64,000 nucleotides of DNA from an uncultured Prevotellaceae bacterium (GCA_937898675.1 CALEJB010000045.1:83163-147162); one strand, 5' to 3'. Counted from the first letter of the stretch, positions 51,835 to 61,236 are shown. Notes: generated by a model not told the origin, from the letters alone. Numbers and translations: made by a program.

Positions 51835-52809
51835 TCACCTCATCAACAGATGGACCGTGTAGGCAATATAGGCAGCGACGAAAATGAAGCCCTCGATGCG
51901 ATCAAACTTATTCTTCTTGAAGGTGAGCACAACAACAAACAGCATCACCGATGCTAGCAGCATCACGCCATAATCGACAAAGTTGATACCATTCAGCGTC
52001 AGAGGCTTGACGGTCGATGCCGTGCCCAAGATGAACAAGAGGTTGAAGAGATTGCTGCCGATGACATTGCCCAGCGCCAACTGCACATTTTTCTTGGCTG
52101 CGGCAACGACGGCAGTGATGAGTTCGGGAAGCGAAGTGCCCACGGCCACGATGGTGATGGCGATGACCGCCTCGCTCATACCCCACGAGCGCGCCAAATT
52201 CTTGGCGCTGTCAAGGAACAGGTTGCCGCCATAGATAAGCGCCGCCAGCGAAACGATGGCGATGCCCCACAGCAGCCAAGGCGCTTTGCCGGTGAGCGAC
52301 GAAGTGGCCTCCTCGTCGGCCTCCTCGACCGCCTGCTTGGGGTTCTTGCCCTTTTGAAGCACCACCCAGCCCATATAGCCAATGAAGAGCAAGAGCAACA
52401 CAATGCCGTCGATGCGCGAGAGCGTGTTCCCGTCAATTCCAGGTATTATCGAGTCGCTGGCTAACAGGGCGGTGAACAAGGTCATGAAAATCAGGAACGG
52501 GATGTCGCGCCGGCGCTGCACGCGCTCGATGGGGAACGGAAAGATTAATGCCGTCACACCCAGGATGAGCAGTATGTTTGCAATGTTAGAGCCCACAATA
52601 TTGCCCATCGCAATGTCGCCGCTATTGCTCAATGCACTGGACACCGATACAAACAACTCGGGCGCACTCGTGCCCATGCCCACAATGGTGAGGCCAATGA
52701 TGAAATTGGAAATCTTGGCCCGCTGGGCTATGGCCACCGACGAATCAACAAGGTAGTTGGCACCGAGCAGCAACAGCGCAAGCCCGCATACGAGGAACAG
52801 GTAATCCAT
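51835..52809 (-). CDS. calcium/sodium antiporter (CaCA family, YrbG-like)
   Basis: A 324-residue inner-membrane exchanger with about ten membrane segments in two inverted repeats. The diagnostic alpha-repeats are VGMGTSAPELFVS (about 46-58) and VAVGTSLPELITAV (about 217-230), separated by an acidic cytosolic loop (EEADEEATSS). It uses the sodium gradient to export calcium, which may matter for a cell secreting calcium-binding dockerin proteins, though that link is speculative. Seventeen nt follow alaS. Confidence 0.92.
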   Translation of the reverse strand: MDYLFLVCGLALLLLGANYLVDSSVAIAQRAKISNFIIGLTIVGMGTSAPELFVSVSSALSNSGDIAMGNIVGSNIANILLILGVTALIFPFPIERVQRRRDIPFLIFMTLFTALLASDSIIPGIDGNTLSRIDGIVLLLLFIGYMGWVVLQKGKNPKQAVEEADEEATSSLTGKAPWLLWGIAIVSLAALIYGGNLFLDSAKNLARSWGMSEAVIAITIVAVGTSLPELITAVVAAAKKNVQLALGNVIGSNLFNLLFILGTASTVKPLTLNGINFVDYGVMLLASVMLFVVVLTFKKNKFDRIEGFIFVAAYIAYTVHLLMR

Positions 52810-52826
52810 AACGGTGATGTTTTAAT

Positions 52827-55445
52827 TTATAAGCCTAGTGCCTCGCGCATGGCCTGCATGGCATCGTTGAGGCCCTCGGGGTTGCGTCCGCCGGCCTGTG
52901 CAAACTGGGGCTGTCCGCCGCCGCCGCCCTGGATGCACTTGGCGGCGTTGCGCACGATGTCGCCCGCCTTCTTGCCCGCCTTGACAAGGTCCTGGCTGAG
53001 CATGACCGTGAGCATGGGTTTGCCGTCGGTCTCAGTAGCGGCAAGGAACGCCGTCGAGTCGGTGCACTCGGCCTTGAGTACCATGGCAATGCCCTTGACA
53101 AGGTCGGGAATGCGGTTGCCCGTGAGCGTGATGACATTAATGCCGTTGGTCTCAACCGCCTCTTGCTGCAACTGCTTGGCCATCGTATTGATGCGCTGTT
53201 TCATGAAGTCAGCGACCTGACGGCGCAGTTCGGTATTCTCCTCGAGCGACTTGCGGAGTGCCGCAAGGGCATCGGGCGCATTGTTGAGCAACGACTTGAT
53301 GGCACCCATGGAATGCTCCAACTCGTCGAACCTATCCTCGACAGCGGCGCCGGTGACGGCCTCGATGCGTCGGATGCCGGCAGCGATGCTGCTCTCGCCG
53401 ATGATGCGAATCATGCCGATATTGCCCGTGTTGGGCACATGGGTGCCGCCGCACAGTTCAACGGAGTCGCCGTACTTGATGACGCGCACCTTGTCGCCGT
53501 ATTTTTCGCCAAAGAGCGCCATAGCGCCCATTTCCTTAGCCTGGGCGATGGGCACATCGCGGCGCTCGTCGCGCACGATGCCCTGGCGCACCATCTTGTT
53601 GGCCAGATGCTCCACCTCGCGGATTTCCTCGGGCGTCACCTTGCAGAAGTGCGAGAAGTCGAAACGCAGCGACTCGGGGTCAACGAACGAACCCTTTTGT
53701 TCCACATGGGTGCCCAGCACCTGGCGCAGGGCGGCATGGAGCAAGTGGGTGGCGGTGTGGTTGCACTCGGTGGCGCGGCGCGCCTCCTTGTTGATGGTGG
53801 CATGCAGCGTCGCAGCAGGGTCGCTCGGCAACTTGGCGGTGATGTGCACCGGCAGGTTGTTCTCGCGCTTGGTGTCGGTCACCTCGATGACCTCGTCGCC
53901 AGCGGTGAGGACGCCAGTGTCGCCCACCTGTCCGCCCATCTCGGCATAGAACGGGGTGCGGTCGAGGACAATCTGATAGAACGACTTGTTCTTTTGCGTC
54001 ACCTTGCGGTAGCGCAGGATGTTGACATCGCACTCGGTGGCATCATAGCCCACAAACTCGGTCACGCCCTCCTGGAGTTCCACCCAGTCGGTGGCCTCGA
54101 CGGCGGCGGCGCTGCGGGCACGCTGTTTTTGCTTCTGCATCTCGGCATTGAATTCCTCCTCGTTGACCGTCATGCCGTTCTCACGCAGGATGAGTTCGGT
54201 GAGGTCCAACGGGAAACCGAAGGTATCATAAAGGGTGAAAGCCTCCTTGCCGTCCACCTCGGTCTTGCCGTCGGCCTTGGTGTCGGCCATCACCTTCTCA
54301 ATCAGTTTCATGCCCGTCTCAAGGGTGCGCAGGAAGGAGTCTTCCTCCTCCTTGGTCACATGCTTGATGAGGTCGGCCTGCGCCTTGATTTCGGGATAGG
54401 CGCCGCCCATCTGGTCGATGAGCGTGTCCATCATGCGGTACATGAACGCCTCCTTGAATCCCAGGAACGTGTAGCCGTAACGCACGGCACGGCGCAGGAT
54501 GCGGCGGATGACATAGCCCGCCTTGGCATTGCTGGGTAACTGGCCGTCGGCAATCGAGAAAGCGATGGTGCGCACATGGTCGGCCACGACGCGCATGGCG
54601 ATGTCCACATCCTTGTCCCGGCCATATTGCTTGCCGCACATCTCTCCCACCTTGGTGATGAGGGGCTGAAACACATCGGTGTCGTAGTTGGAATTCTTGC
54701 CCTGCATGGCCATGCACAGGCGCTCCAGGCCCATGCCCGTGTCGATGACGCGGTTGGGCAGCGGCTCGAGCGAGTGGTCGGCCTTGCGGTTATACTGCAT
54801 GAACACGAGGTTCCAAATCTCAATGACCTGGGGATTGTCCTTGTTCACGAGTTCGGCGCCGGGAATCTGGCTCCTCTCGTCGTCGCTGCGCAGGTCGATG
54901 TGAATCTCGCTGCAGGGCCCGCAGGGTCCCGTCTCGCCCATCTCCCAGAAGTTGTCCTTGCGGCTGCCGTTGATGATGTGGGCCTTGGACATGTGGACCT
55001 CCCAATAGCCGGCGGCCTCGTCGTCACGGCCCAGGTTGTCGCTGGCATCGCCGCCGAACACGGTGGCATACAAGCGGTTGGGATCGAGTTTGAAGACATT
55101 AACCAACAGGTCCCAGCACCAGTCAATCGCCTCCTTCTTGAAGTAGTCGCCAAACGACCAGTTGCCCAGCATCTCAAACATCGTGTGATGGTAGGTGTCG
55201 TGGCCCACTTCCTCAAGGTCGTTGTGCTTGCCGCTCACGCGCAGGCACTTCTGCGAATCGGCGACACGGGGCCACTGCACGGGCTTGTTGCCCAAAATGA
55301 CATCCTTGAACTGGTTCATGCCTGCATTGGTGAACATGAGCGTTGGGTCACCCTTGATGACCATCGGGGCTGACGGCACAATGTGATGGCCGCGTTCCTC
55401 GAAATAGCGCGTAAACGTCTCTCGAATTTGATTGACTGTAAACAT
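52827..55445 (-). CDS. alaS: alanyl-tRNA synthetase
   Basis: An 872-residue AlaS. Class II catalytic core with N-terminal IRETFTRYFEERGH, motif 2 region and GWGGD-like metal-free core, editing domain with HTATHLLHAALRQVLG and the CGGTHVPNTGNIG zinc motif (about 670), and a C-terminal domain with DALAALRKSLEENTELRRQV and the glycine-rich GGGGGQPQFAQAGGR near the end. Complete length. It is co-directional with the antiporter gene. Confidence 0.95.
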   Translation of the reverse strand: MFTVNQIRETFTRYFEERGHHIVPSAPMVIKGDPTLMFTNAGMNQFKDVILGNKPVQWPRVADSQKCLRVSGKHNDLEEVGHDTYHHTMFEMLGNWSFGDYFKKEAIDWCWDLLVNVFKLDPNRLYATVFGGDASDNLGRDDEAAGYWEVHMSKAHIINGSRKDNFWEMGETGPCGPCSEIHIDLRSDDERSQIPGAELVNKDNPQVIEIWNLVFMQYNRKADHSLEPLPNRVIDTGMGLERLCMAMQGKNSNYDTDVFQPLITKVGEMCGKQYGRDKDVDIAMRVVADHVRTIAFSIADGQLPSNAKAGYVIRRILRRAVRYGYTFLGFKEAFMYRMMDTLIDQMGGAYPEIKAQADLIKHVTKEEEDSFLRTLETGMKLIEKVMADTKADGKTEVDGKEAFTLYDTFGFPLDLTELILRENGMTVNEEEFNAEMQKQKQRARSAAAVEATDWVELQEGVTEFVGYDATECDVNILRYRKVTQKNKSFYQIVLDRTPFYAEMGGQVGDTGVLTAGDEVIEVTDTKRENNLPVHITAKLPSDPAATLHATINKEARRATECNHTATHLLHAALRQVLGTHVEQKGSFVDPESLRFDFSHFCKVTPEEIREVEHLANKMVRQGIVRDERRDVPIAQAKEMGAMALFGEKYGDKVRVIKYGDSVELCGGTHVPNTGNIGMIRIIGESSIAAGIRRIEAVTGAAVEDRFDELEHSMGAIKSLLNNAPDALAALRKSLEENTELRRQVADFMKQRINTMAKQLQQEAVETNGINVITLTGNRIPDLVKGIAMVLKAECTDSTAFLAATETDGKPMLTVMLSQDLVKAGKKAGDIVRNAAKCIQGGGGGQPQFAQAGGRNPEGLNDAMQAMREALGL

Positions 55446-55512
55446 AACTGTGTTGTATATCTTAATTTATTAAAAATGTTCTTGTTTTGTTGCCAAGTCT
55501 AAACTTTTTGTT

Positions 55513-55520
55513 TACCTTTG
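55513..55520 (+). promoter_or_regulatory. -7 box upstream of the MerR-type regulator
   Basis: TACCTTTG with TTTG about 22 bp upstream, giving a leader of about 130 nt to the ATG at 55656. A weaker box (TAATTGTG, about 55639) lies nearer the gene. Confidence 0.5.
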
Positions 55521-55655
55521 CAACTGCGTGGCGGTCCGGAAACACCGCAAGGCCCGCGATGATTTCACGAAATCGGTCCCACGGGGCAGATGCCGAGGCA
55601 CAGCCCACCTTTGCAAACTGCAAAGATAATCATTTCTCTAATTGTGTGCAAGACT

Positions 55656-55994
55656 ATGCAGGAACTGGATAAAAAATTTTATAAGATTGGCGACGTTTCG
55701 GAGATTTTGGGTATCCCCGAGTCCACTTTGCGCTACTGGGAAACGCAGTTTACCATCATCAAGCCGCGGCGCAACAAAAAGAACATCCGCTTCTACACGC
55801 CTGCCGACATCGAGGTCATCAGCAAGGTGTACTATCTGGTGAAGGAGAAAGGCCTGAAACTTGACGCCGCCCAGGCGCAGATACGCCACAACAAGGACGG
55901 CGTGGACAAGCGCTTTGAGGCCATCGAGCAACTCAAGGCCATCCGCCAGCAACTCGTGCAACTGGAGAACAGCCTCGACGCGCTGTACCAGTAA
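55656..55994 (+). CDS. MerR-family transcriptional regulator
   Basis: A 112-residue MerR-type DNA-binding protein. The winged helix reads FYKIGDVSEILGIPESTLRYWETQF (recognition around residues 9-33), followed by the wing KKNIRFYTPADIEVI and a short dimerising helix ending QLVQLENSLDALYQ. There is no C-terminal effector domain and no metal-binding cysteine, so it is an effector-less type common in Bacteroidota. Targets unknown. It converges on the aspartokinase gene. Confidence 0.9.
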   Translation: MQELDKKFYKIGDVSEILGIPESTLRYWETQFTIIKPRRNKKNIRFYTPADIEVISKVYYLVKEKGLKLDAAQAQIRHNKDGVDKRFEAIEQLKAIRQQLVQLENSLDALYQ

Positions 55995-56005
55995 GGGCTG
56001 ACGGC

Positions 56006-56899
56006 TCAATCAATGATGACCGTGCCCGGTGCTGAGGGGTTGAAGGTGTTTTTCACCCACACGGGGATGTGCTTCATTGCCACGGGGGCTATGGTGGGCG
56101 GGTAAATCACCTTGGCACCCGCGTCGCACATCTGCTGGGCCTGCTCATAGGTCATCGAGGGGATGACGACAGCATCGGGATGGGTGCGCGGGTCGGCGGT
56201 CATGAAACCATCGACATCGGTCCAGATTTCCAACGCTTCGGCATCGAGCAGCGTGGCGAGGATGGCCGCCGTGTAGTCGCTGCCGCCACGCCCCAGGTTG
56301 GTAATCGCTCCCGTTGCGGCATCGCGCGAGATAAATCCCTGAACGACATGAACGCCATTGCCCAATTCGGCAAACTCCTGCCGGACGAGCCGGTCGGTCT
56401 CCTGCCAGTCGAGCGTGCGGTCGTCGGCGCCGTGCTGCGCCGTGCGCATGAAGTTGATGGCCAGATGGGGGATGCCGTCGTCGAACATGGCGGTGACGAT
56501 TGCCGACGACAAAATCTCGCCGTGCGCCACGATGGCGTCGCACATCTGCTGGCGCTCGTCGGGGGACAGGTGGGCATTGGCGGTGAGCAGCAAGAGGTAG
56601 TTCTTGAGGCCCTGGCTGGCAAAACGGTCAATCGTGCTGTGGCACTGCTCCTTGAGCGCATCGAGCACCACGCCATCGACGGCATCGTGATGGCGGCGGC
56701 GCGCCTGCTCCAGCAAGTCGAAGCAAGACTCATCGCCCTGCATGGCCAAGCGGCACATGTCGAGCAACTGGTTGGTAAAGCCGCCCATGGCGGAAACCAC
56801 TACGACAACGGGCTGGGCCGTGGCGTTGACAATATCCCTGAGGTTGCGCAGGCTATCGACCGAGCCGACCGATGTCCCGCCAAATTTCATGACTTTCAT
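56006..56899 (-). CDS. aspartate kinase lacking the ACT regulatory domains
   Basis: A 297-residue amino acid kinase domain of the aspartokinase type: MKFGGTSVG (4-12), VVVVSAMGGFTN, SSAIVTAMF, DYTAAILATLLDAEALEIWTDVDG (about 225) and VIYPPTIAPV. Normal LysC or ThrA-type proteins continue into two ACT domains that bind lysine or threonine; here the protein ends just after the kinase core (TVIID). It should make aspartyl-phosphate without the usual feedback control. The ATG at 56899 gives the canonical N-terminus. Only 11 nt separate its end from the MerR gene, leaving no room for a lost ACT part. Confidence 0.88.
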   Translation of the reverse strand: MKVMKFGGTSVGSVDSLRNLRDIVNATAQPVVVVVSAMGGFTNQLLDMCRLAMQGDESCFDLLEQARRRHHDAVDGVVLDALKEQCHSTIDRFASQGLKNYLLLLTANAHLSPDERQQMCDAIVAHGEILSSAIVTAMFDDGIPHLAINFMRTAQHGADDRTLDWQETDRLVRQEFAELGNGVHVVQGFISRDAATGAITNLGRGGSDYTAAILATLLDAEALEIWTDVDGFMTADPRTHPDAVVIPSMTYEQAQQMCDAGAKVIYPPTIAPVAMKHIPVWVKNTFNPSAPGTVIID

Positions 56900-57034
56900 T
56901 GCGATGTTTTTTTTGTTTACAATAACATAAACGAACAAAGCGGCATATTATTTTAGAGGGGGTTATGCAGAACACAATTATTGCGGCGCGTTGAAGAAAA
57001 TTGCCGAACGGGCGCGGGGTAACGCAATTTTTAC

Positions 57035-57042
57035 TAAATTTG
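57035..57042 (+). promoter_or_regulatory. -7 box abutting the AlgH gene (leaderless)
   Basis: TAAATTTG ends 5 nt before the ATG at 57048. Confidence 0.5.
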
Positions 57043-57047
57043 CAACC

Positions 57048-57656
57048 ATGAACGACTGGGACCATGACATATTCCACCTCGACGATGAACAGCCGCAGCC
57101 CATGCGCGGCTGCGCGCTGGTGGCTAAACCGACGGTGGGCGACTACTTTTTCAAGCGGTCGGTCATCGCCATCGTTGACCCCGACGAGGGTGACGGCGCA
57201 ATGGGCGTTGTGGTGAACCACCTGGCGGGCTACCTCCTCAAAGACCTGCTTCCCGACATCCCCACAATCGAAGAAATTCCCGTGTACCTGGGCGGCCCCA
57301 TGGGTCCTGACATGCTGTTCTTCATGCACACGCTGGGGCCGGAGTTGATACCCGACGCCATCGACATGGGCGACGGGCTGTGGTTTGGCGGCGACTTTGA
57401 CGCCATCAGGGACTATCTGGTGATGGGCAAGCCCGCAACGGGGCACATCAAATTCATCCTGGGCTACAGCGGCTGGGGCAAAGGGCAGATTGCCAGCGAA
57501 CTGAAACGCCACGACTGGGCGGTGCTGACCGACGGCGACAGGCGCGAACTGTACATGGGCGAGGAAGAGGAAGGCATGTGGCTGCGTGCCGTTGAGCGCT
57601 TTGGCGACCGCTACCGGCTGTGGCTGAACATGCCCAGCGACCCAAGCTGCAATTAA
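57048..57656 (+). CDS. YqgE/AlgH family protein (UPF0301)
   Basis: A 202-residue protein of the AlgH/YqgE family. Marks are MRGCALVAKPTVGDYFFKRSVIAIVD, GAMGVVVNHLAG, IPVYLGGPMGPDMLFFMHTLG and FILGYSGWGKGQIASEL. Structure of relatives is a compact alpha/beta fold; the biochemical role is unresolved. The ATG at 57048 directly follows the promoter box; upstream in-frame codons to 56991 cross the promoter and are rejected. It precedes the pantothenate kinase gene by 23 nt. Confidence 0.9.
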   Translation: MNDWDHDIFHLDDEQPQPMRGCALVAKPTVGDYFFKRSVIAIVDPDEGDGAMGVVVNHLAGYLLKDLLPDIPTIEEIPVYLGGPMGPDMLFFMHTLGPELIPDAIDMGDGLWFGGDFDAIRDYLVMGKPATGHIKFILGYSGWGKGQIASELKRHDWAVLTDGDRRELYMGEEEEGMWLRAVERFGDRYRLWLNMPSDPSCN

Positions 57657-57679
57657 CGATAACAAAAAAACAAATCATC

Positions 57680-58501
57680 ATGAGCATAGTCATAGGCATT
57701 GACGCGGGCGGCAGCATGACCAAGATAGCGGGTACTGAAGACGGGCACGTCATCAAGTCGTGTGTCAGCGCCCCTGCCGGCGACCCGATTGACAACACAT
57801 TGAATAAATTTATGCGCGACAACGGCATCACGCCCGGCGACATCGCGCACGCGATGCTCACCGGCGTGGGCGCGTCCAGCATCGGGAATGACATCTGCGG
57901 CATTCCTGCCAGCCGCGTGGACGAATTCCAAGCCGACGGCATGGGTGCGCGGCACCTGAGCGGTCTGGACCGCTTTGTCGCCGTGTCGATGGGCACCGGC
58001 ACCACGCTGGTGCGCGTCGAAGGCGACGAAATCCGCCACATGGGCGGCATCTCGATGGGCGGCGGCGCGCTTGTGGGCCTCTCGCGCCTGATGCTCCACA
58101 CGACCGACATCGGCAAGGTCGCGGAGATGGCGTCGCACGGCGACGTGTCGCGCGTGAACCTGCAAATCAAGGACATCAGTGAGGAAGAAATCGAGGGCCT
58201 GCCCATGCATGCCACAGCATCGCTGTTTGCCAAGGCTGCAAAAAGCGACGCCAGGCCCGAAGACATCGCCAAAGGCATCATCTGGGCGGTGCTGGAAACC
58301 ATCGGCTCGTGCGCCGTGCTGTCGCAGATTAACGGCGGGCTCAAGGATTTTGTCCTCATCGGCAGCCTCACGCAGTTGCCCGAGTGCCGCGAAATATTCC
58401 CGATGATGGAAGACCTGTACGGCGTGCGTTTCCACATCCCCGGGCACGCGCGGTTTGCCACCGCGTTGGGCGCCGCACTGGGTTACAATAACCACGGCTG
58501 A
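57680..58501 (+). CDS. coaW: type II pantothenate kinase
   Basis: A 273-residue ASKHA-fold kinase that phosphorylates pantothenate, the first step to coenzyme A. Family marks are GIDAGGSMTKIA (6-17), LTGVGASSIG, the AVSMGTGTTLVR phosphate loop (about 108), MGGISMGGGALVGL and FVLIGSLTQLP. This is the eukaryote/Staphylococcus-like class that usually resists CoA feedback. The ATG at 57680 gives the clean N-terminus MSIVIGIDAGG. Confidence 0.9.
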   Translation: MSIVIGIDAGGSMTKIAGTEDGHVIKSCVSAPAGDPIDNTLNKFMRDNGITPGDIAHAMLTGVGASSIGNDICGIPASRVDEFQADGMGARHLSGLDRFVAVSMGTGTTLVRVEGDEIRHMGGISMGGGALVGLSRLMLHTTDIGKVAEMASHGDVSRVNLQIKDISEEEIEGLPMHATASLFAKAAKSDARPEDIAKGIIWAVLETIGSCAVLSQINGGLKDFVLIGSLTQLPECREIFPMMEDLYGVRFHIPGHARFATALGAALGYNNHG

Positions 58502-58536
58502 TTTGCGTTATTAATATAAGACAAAAAACTATAAGC

Positions 58537-59664
58537 ATGGACCTGAGCGTTGTCATCGTCAATTACCGCGTCAAGTACCTCCTCGAGCAGACCCTGTGCT
58601 CGGTGGAGCAGGCCGTGCACGGCATCGTCAGCGAGGTTATCGTAGTCGATAACCTGTCGGGCGACGACAGCATCGCCTTTTCACGCGAGCGCCATCCCGC
58701 CGTGCGCTTTGTCGAAAACACCGAGAACGTGGGCTTTGCCCGCGCAAACAACCAGGCCATCATTCAGGCCCAAGGCGACTACACACTCATCCTCAACCCC
58801 GACACCATCATCACCCCGCAATGCCTGGCCGAAGGCCTCGCGTGGATGCAGTCGCACCCGCGCTGCGGCGCCATCGGGGCACGCATGATGGACGGCAACG
58901 GCGTGTTCCTGGGCGAGAGCAAGCGCGCCTTCCCCACCCCGTGGGTGTCGTTCTGCAAGATATTCGGGCTGTCCAAACTCTTTCCCCGCTCGCCCCTGCT
59001 GGCCAAGTACCACCTGCGCTACCTGAGCGACACCGAGCCGCATAGCGTCGACATCTTGTCGGGCGCCTACATGCTGTGCCGCACGGCCGTGCTGCAGCAA
59101 CTGGGCGGATTTGACGAAGACTTCTTCATGTACGGCGAGGACATCGACCTGAGTTACCGCATCGTCAAGGCAGGCTACGAGAACTGGTTCCTGCCCACAC
59201 CGATGATACACTACAAGGGCGAGAGCACGCGCAAGGACTCGATGCGCTACGTCAAAGTGTTCTACAACGCGATGCTCATCTTTTACCGCAAGCATTTTCC
59301 GCGCTTCGGCGTGATCTTCTACCCCATCGTCAAGCTGGGCGTTGCCCTGCGCGCAGGGCTTGCGATAGCCAAGCGCGGCATCAAGCGCCTGTCAGGCATC
59401 ACGGCAAGACCCCATGCAGACATGCATCCGTGGGTCATCATCAGCGACAACCCTGCCGCTGTGGCCGAGCGCGCGGGCATCAACCTGTTTAACGACTCCC
59501 TGCCCGGTGAGGGCAAGTACAACGTGCTGCTCGACGACGGCTGCTACAGCTATGCCCAGATTGTGGACTACATCCGCAAGCACGGCGACGACGGCAGGCT
59601 GTCGTTCCACATCTTTGCCGCACGTCACAACCTGGTTATTTCCCCAAAAATGTCACAACCATGA
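58537..59664 (+). CDS. family 2 glycosyltransferase
   Basis: A 375-residue GT2 enzyme starting LSVVIVNYRVKYLLEQTL. The GT-A nucleotide-binding core shows VIVVDNLSGDDS, FARANNQAII, the LILNPDTII metal motif, GAYMLCRTAVL and GGFDEDFFMYGEDIDLSYRI, typical of rhamnosyl- or related transferases of surface polysaccharides. The C-terminal 80 residues look like a separate small domain. Its stop overlaps the next gene start by 4 nt, starting a three-gene chain with tight overlaps. Confidence 0.9.
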   Translation: MDLSVVIVNYRVKYLLEQTLCSVEQAVHGIVSEVIVVDNLSGDDSIAFSRERHPAVRFVENTENVGFARANNQAIIQAQGDYTLILNPDTIITPQCLAEGLAWMQSHPRCGAIGARMMDGNGVFLGESKRAFPTPWVSFCKIFGLSKLFPRSPLLAKYHLRYLSDTEPHSVDILSGAYMLCRTAVLQQLGGFDEDFFMYGEDIDLSYRIVKAGYENWFLPTPMIHYKGESTRKDSMRYVKVFYNAMLIFYRKHFPRFGVIFYPIVKLGVALRAGLAIAKRGIKRLSGITARPHADMHPWVIISDNPAAVAERAGINLFNDSLPGEGKYNVLLDDGCYSYAQIVDYIRKHGDDGRLSFHIFAARHNLVISPKMSQP

Positions 59665-60188
59665 CACAAGGACTGCTTAACAACGGAACCATCGCGCTGC
59701 GTGCCCTTGAACCCACCGACCTGGAAACGCTCTACCAGTGGGAAAACGACACCGCCCTGTGGACGGCAAGCGACACGCCCGCGCCCTATTCGCGCAAGGC
59801 CTTGTGGCAATATATCGAGGGCGACACGGGCGACATCTATGCCCAGCGGCAACTGCGGCTGATGATTACCCTGGCCAATGACGGCACGCCCGCGGGCACC
59901 GTCGATTTCATCAACTTTGACCCGCTGAACAACCGCGCCGAACTGGGCCTGTTCATTGCAGCCGGCTGGCGCGGCAAGGGACTGGGGCGCCAGGCGCTGG
60001 ACCTGCTCACCCGATATGCCCGCGACCATGTGGGGCTGCGCCAGTTGTATGTATTCATCGCCCTTGACAACGAGGTGTGCCTCAACTTGTTCGAGCAATT
60101 TGGATTTCGCCGCGTCGGCGTGCTTGAATCATGGATCAAGCGCGGCGCCGGCTACCGCAACGCGGCATTGCTGCAAATGATACTGTGA
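59661..60188 (+). CDS. GNAT acetyltransferase (RimJ/RimL/SpeG-like)
   Basis: A 175-residue GNAT protein. N-terminal IALRALEPTDLETLYQWENDTALW, then AGTVDFINFDPLNNRAELGLFIA, the acetyl-CoA loop RGKGLGRQAL (about 110) and YVFIALDNEVCLNLFEQFGFRRVGVL at the end. This arrangement is seen in SpeG-like polyamine and in amino-sugar N-acetyltransferases. Sandwiched between a GT2 and an acyltransferase 3 with overlapping stop/start codons, it more likely modifies a sugar nucleotide or surface glycan. Confidence 0.87.
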   Translation: MTQGLLNNGTIALRALEPTDLETLYQWENDTALWTASDTPAPYSRKALWQYIEGDTGDIYAQRQLRLMITLANDGTPAGTVDFINFDPLNNRAELGLFIAAGWRGKGLGRQALDLLTRYARDHVGLRQLYVFIALDNEVCLNLFEQFGFRRVGVLESWIKRGAGYRNAALLQMIL

Positions 60189-61162
60189 TGGCACGCGACG
60201 GCAGAATAGACACGCTGAAGGGACTGTTGATTATCCTGGTGGTGCTGGGGCACCTGATTACCACCATCGACAACGTCAACGTGATTAACCACGCGGTGAT
60301 GGGGGGCATATACATCTTCCACATGCCGCTGTTCATCTTCATCTCGGGCTATCTCACCCGTGATCCCCGTGAGCAACCGGCGTCACGCATGTGGAACGGG
60401 GTGAAGACCATTGCCCTCGCGCTGGCCATTTTCCAGGTCATCAGGTGCTCGGTCAACATCGCCATGGGCGGCAACCCCGTCGCCACACTCCTGGCGTTCC
60501 CCTTTGGCGAGCTGTGGTATCTGCTGTGCCTCATCTACTGGCGCGTGCTGTTTTACTACACCCCCGCCCGGCTCATCGACAAGCCCGCATTGCACATCGG
60601 CCTCGCCGTGCTGGCGGCGATACTCGTCGGCCTGATTCCGCTGAACAATGCGTTGGCACTGAGCCGCGGCATCAACTTTTACATGTACTTCCTGCTGGGA
60701 TACTACTGGCGGCAGGGCAAACTCAAGCCGGCGCTGTGGCGCAACAGCATTGTCCAGATTGCGATTGTTGCAGTACTGTTGCCTGCAATCTTCATACTCT
60801 TTCCCCGTTGCGGCAACATGCTCAATGGCGCGGACCAGTACGGCATCCAAGACATACCGCAAAAGGTGATGATCATGCTGTGTTCGGTCTCCATGTCACT
60901 GCTGGTGTTCCGTTATGTGCGAGAACACCGCATTATGAGCCATGTGGGGCGTGAAAGCCTATTCATCTACCTGTACCATTACCTGGTCATACGCCTTGCC
61001 ATTGTGCCCATGACAGAACGTTTTGGCCTGGGCCACACGATGCCCTGGATGCTGATATACCTCGCTATTGTGGTCGGCATCCTGCTGCTGTTGAGCAAGG
61101 TTAAGCCGCTCAGGTGGCTGACAAAGCCAACCCTGAAACGGGCGAAACAAGCCCTAACATGA
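60188..61162 (+). CDS. acyltransferase 3 (OafA/YrhL-like) membrane protein
   Basis: A 324-residue integral membrane acyltransferase with about ten membrane segments. The N-terminal family motif is RIDTLKGLLIILVVLGHLITT with the catalytic-type His, followed by IYIFHMPLFIFISGYL and SLFIYLYHYLVIRL near the end. Such enzymes O-acetylate surface polysaccharides. The ATG at 60188 overlaps the preceding TGA by one base (TGATG); an earlier in-frame ATG at 60131 lies within the GNAT gene and is unlikely. Confidence 0.88.
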   Translation: MARDGRIDTLKGLLIILVVLGHLITTIDNVNVINHAVMGGIYIFHMPLFIFISGYLTRDPREQPASRMWNGVKTIALALAIFQVIRCSVNIAMGGNPVATLLAFPFGELWYLLCLIYWRVLFYYTPARLIDKPALHIGLAVLAAILVGLIPLNNALALSRGINFYMYFLLGYYWRQGKLKPALWRNSIVQIAIVAVLLPAIFILFPRCGNMLNGADQYGIQDIPQKVMIMLCSVSMSLLVFRYVREHRIMSHVGRESLFIYLYHYLVIRLAIVPMTERFGLGHTMPWMLIYLAIVVGILLLLSKVKPLRWLTKPTLKRAKQALT

Positions 61163-61176
61163 ACGGGAACAAAATG

Positions 61177-61210
61177 CCGGGGTGCCATCCATGCACGGAT
61201 GACGCCCCGG
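61177..61210. terminator. bidirectional terminator between acyltransferase and Trx-like gene
   Basis: CCGGGGTGCCATCC (61177-61190) / GGATGACGCCCCGG (61197-61210), 14-bp stem with two imperfect pairs and a 6-nt loop. Confidence 0.7.
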
Positions 61211-61236
61211 TAAATCATATTGACGGGTTGAAAAGG

